Shown here in pieces: positions 62,973-64,000 of a stretch of DNA of 64,000 nt (positions within the stretch are counted from its first letter, which is position 1; every line of letters begins with the position of its first letter). The notes beneath the pieces were generated by a model. It did no database searches. It was not told the origin of the DNA and saw nothing but the letters and a program-made list of their open reading frames with translations. The DNA lies in contig JAJRUM010000059.1 of assembly GCA_024277815.1 (NCBI GenBank), positions 1-64,000 of the forward strand, read 5' to 3'. Both the position numbers and the translations under genes were made by a program. Source of the stretch: Gammaproteobacteria bacterium (GTDB lineage Bacteria; Pseudomonadota; Gammaproteobacteria; Xanthomonadales; SZUA-36).

Positions 62973-64000
62973 ATGCCCAACCCAACTGATACACAAGCCA
63001 GCCAGCAGCCACTCTTGCAAGCCGGTTTTCGACCCCCCTCTTTTCAATCGTTGTCCATCCGTGACGAACTGGAGAAACTGGCATGGATGCAAAACCCCCG
63101 CCTTTCCGGCCGGCTAGCAGGCCGGATGGCCAACCGGGCCCGCAGAAACCACGACCACCCACGCAAAACAAGCCGTAACATGCGCTGGCAGGACAGGGTT
63201 CTGATATCCCTGGCTGCAGTTTTACTGGCTGTGTTTTTCCTGCGCACGGAATCTGCTGCCGCGGCGACGCCGCAATGGGGGCTGGAACTCAAAACTGCTA
63301 ACGACAAACACACGCAGCTAGCCATCAACACGGACATCCAGGTCAGCATCACCGGCCTGAACGCCCGCGTTGAAGTGAGCCAGCTATTCAGCAACCATGA
63401 CGCTGACTGGGCAGAAGGCATCTATCGTTTTCCGTTGCCACAAGGGGCAGCAGTTGACCGCCTGTATATCAAAGTAGGTGAGCGCATCCTGGAAGGTGAA
63501 ATTCAGGAAAAAGAAACTGCCAGACGGATTTACCAGCAAGCCCGTGATAACGGCCAGACCGCCACCCTGGTCGAGCAGCAACGCCGCAACCAGTTTGAGA
63601 CCCGCCTGGCCAATATCGGGCCGGGCGAAACCGTGCAGATAACCATCGGCTACCTGCAAAACATCAGCTATAGCGATCTCAGCTACCACCTGCGCATACC
63701 CTTGACTTTCACACCGCGCTGGAACACACCTCACAGTGGCGGGCAAACTGCCACGGTACTCCGGCAAATACCTGCGCTGGCAAAATCGCTGACACCGGCC
63801 AGCCGACCGCCCGAGCCCATTCTTACAGCAGGCTCCCTCACTGATAGCCACGCATTCAGCCTGCGGGTGAATCTGGTCACTGCAGTGGAGTTTGCGGCCA
63901 TCGAAAGCCGCTATCACGACGTGGATATACGCCAGATCACCGACGGCTACCGGATTGAGCTGCTTGATCCTGAAGCACTCGCAGATCGTGATTTTGAGTT
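62973..64000 (+). CDS. Sortase target protein with VIT domain (marine proteobacterial type), partial
   Basis: 342 codons are visible before the right edge and the frame stays open. The start ATG has GGAG about 8 nt upstream. The N-terminus has about 70 basic, unstructured residues, then a helix (VLISLAAVLLAVFFLRT) and signal-like AAAA, followed by the VIT domain: VEVSQLFSNHDADWAEGIYRFPLPQGAAVDRLYIKVGERILEG, YQQARDNGQTATLVEQQRRNQFETRLANIGPGE. The next part would be expected to hold a von Willebrand A domain and an LPxTG-like C-terminus. This is the standard partner of the PdsR/PdsS pair and a class GN sortase, which should lie just downstream. Confidence 0.85.
   Translation, partial: MPNPTDTQASQQPLLQAGFRPPSFQSLSIRDELEKLAWMQNPRLSGRLAGRMANRARRNHDHPRKTSRNMRWQDRVLISLAAVLLAVFFLRTESAAAATPQWGLELKTANDKHTQLAINTDIQVSITGLNARVEVSQLFSNHDADWAEGIYRFPLPQGAAVDRLYIKVGERILEGEIQEKETARRIYQQARDNGQTATLVEQQRRNQFETRLANIGPGETVQITIGYLQNISYSDLSYHLRIPLTFTPRWNTPHSGGQTATVLRQIPALAKSLTPASRPPEPILTAGSLTDSHAFSLRVNLVTAVEFAAIESRYHDVDIRQITDGYRIELLDPEALADRDFE

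Noticed and set aside
1-64000. CRISPR arrays, IS elements, prophage or rRNA
   Set aside because: No regularly spaced repeats, transposase, phage gene or rRNA motif was seen.

Overview
The window looks like a chromosomal segment of a free-living, probably marine, gammaproteobacterium. The evidence is gene order: ygfB-pepP-ubiH-ubiI back to back with zapA-6S RNA-fau, xerD-dsbC, lptF/lptG divergent from pepA-holC-valS, rplM-rpsI, and a TtpC-type TonB operon like those of Vibrio and Shewanella. I cannot name the genus. There is no rRNA, CRISPR array, prophage or recognisable insertion sequence; almost everything is compact core genome with ATGA-type start/stop overlaps.

Layout. 1-8.5 kb (minus strand): start of gspF, gspE (type II secretion), an exosortase H-associated-type membrane protein, purL, dsbC and xerD. 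8.5-13.6 kb: a six-gene minus-strand energy-transduction operon (DUF3450, TtpC-like, ExbB, ExbD, TonB, TPR protein). 13.9-23.2 kb: RDD protein, lptG-lptF, pepA-holC-valS, then rimI-holD-pssA. 23.4-34.5 kb: DUF4124 protein, proS, mscS, trpS, a START-like protein, oxyR, cysK, two ubiquinone hydroxylases and a pepP gene interrupted by an in-frame amber codon. 34.6-38.3 kb: ygfB, a coiled-coil protein, zapA, 6S RNA, fau, EVE protein, rpiA and a small exported protein. 38.6-46.7 kb: cytochrome c, an Rrf2 regulator, an AI-2E/PerM permease, a potassium channel, a three-gene efflux set (NodT, HlyD, DUF2955) and a second MscS-like channel. 46.8-51.7 kb: a hydrolase, a class D-type sortase with its LPTTAG substrate, a membrane protein, a DUF3011 protein, a hairpin-rich non-coding stretch and tRNA-Gln. 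51.8-60 kb: rpsI-rplM, a ferredoxin, a DUF481 protein, coq7, and the trp genes (E, G, D, C) with an unrelated inverted gene between trpE and trpG. 60-64 kb: the PdsS/PdsR-type two-component pair of the proteobacterial dedicated sortase system, divergent from the VIT-domain sortase target protein, which runs off the right edge.

How it fits together. Three separate surface-protein sorting themes lie in 64 kb: an exosortase-associated membrane protein, a complete sortase-substrate pair, and the regulatory and target half of a dedicated sortase system. With type II secretion, LptF/LptG, the TonB complex and DsbC, this suggests an elaborate, regulated cell envelope. Several proteins carry changes at their defining residues: DsbC has Arg for the first active-site Cys, the NsrR-like regulator keeps one of three cluster cysteines, GspE lacks the zinc tetracysteine motif, and PepP has a premature stop. 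Start sites were revised from the longest reading frame where homology or ribosome-binding sites argued for it (dsbC, lptF, lptG, rimI, pssA, rpiA, coq7, trpE, pdsR and others).
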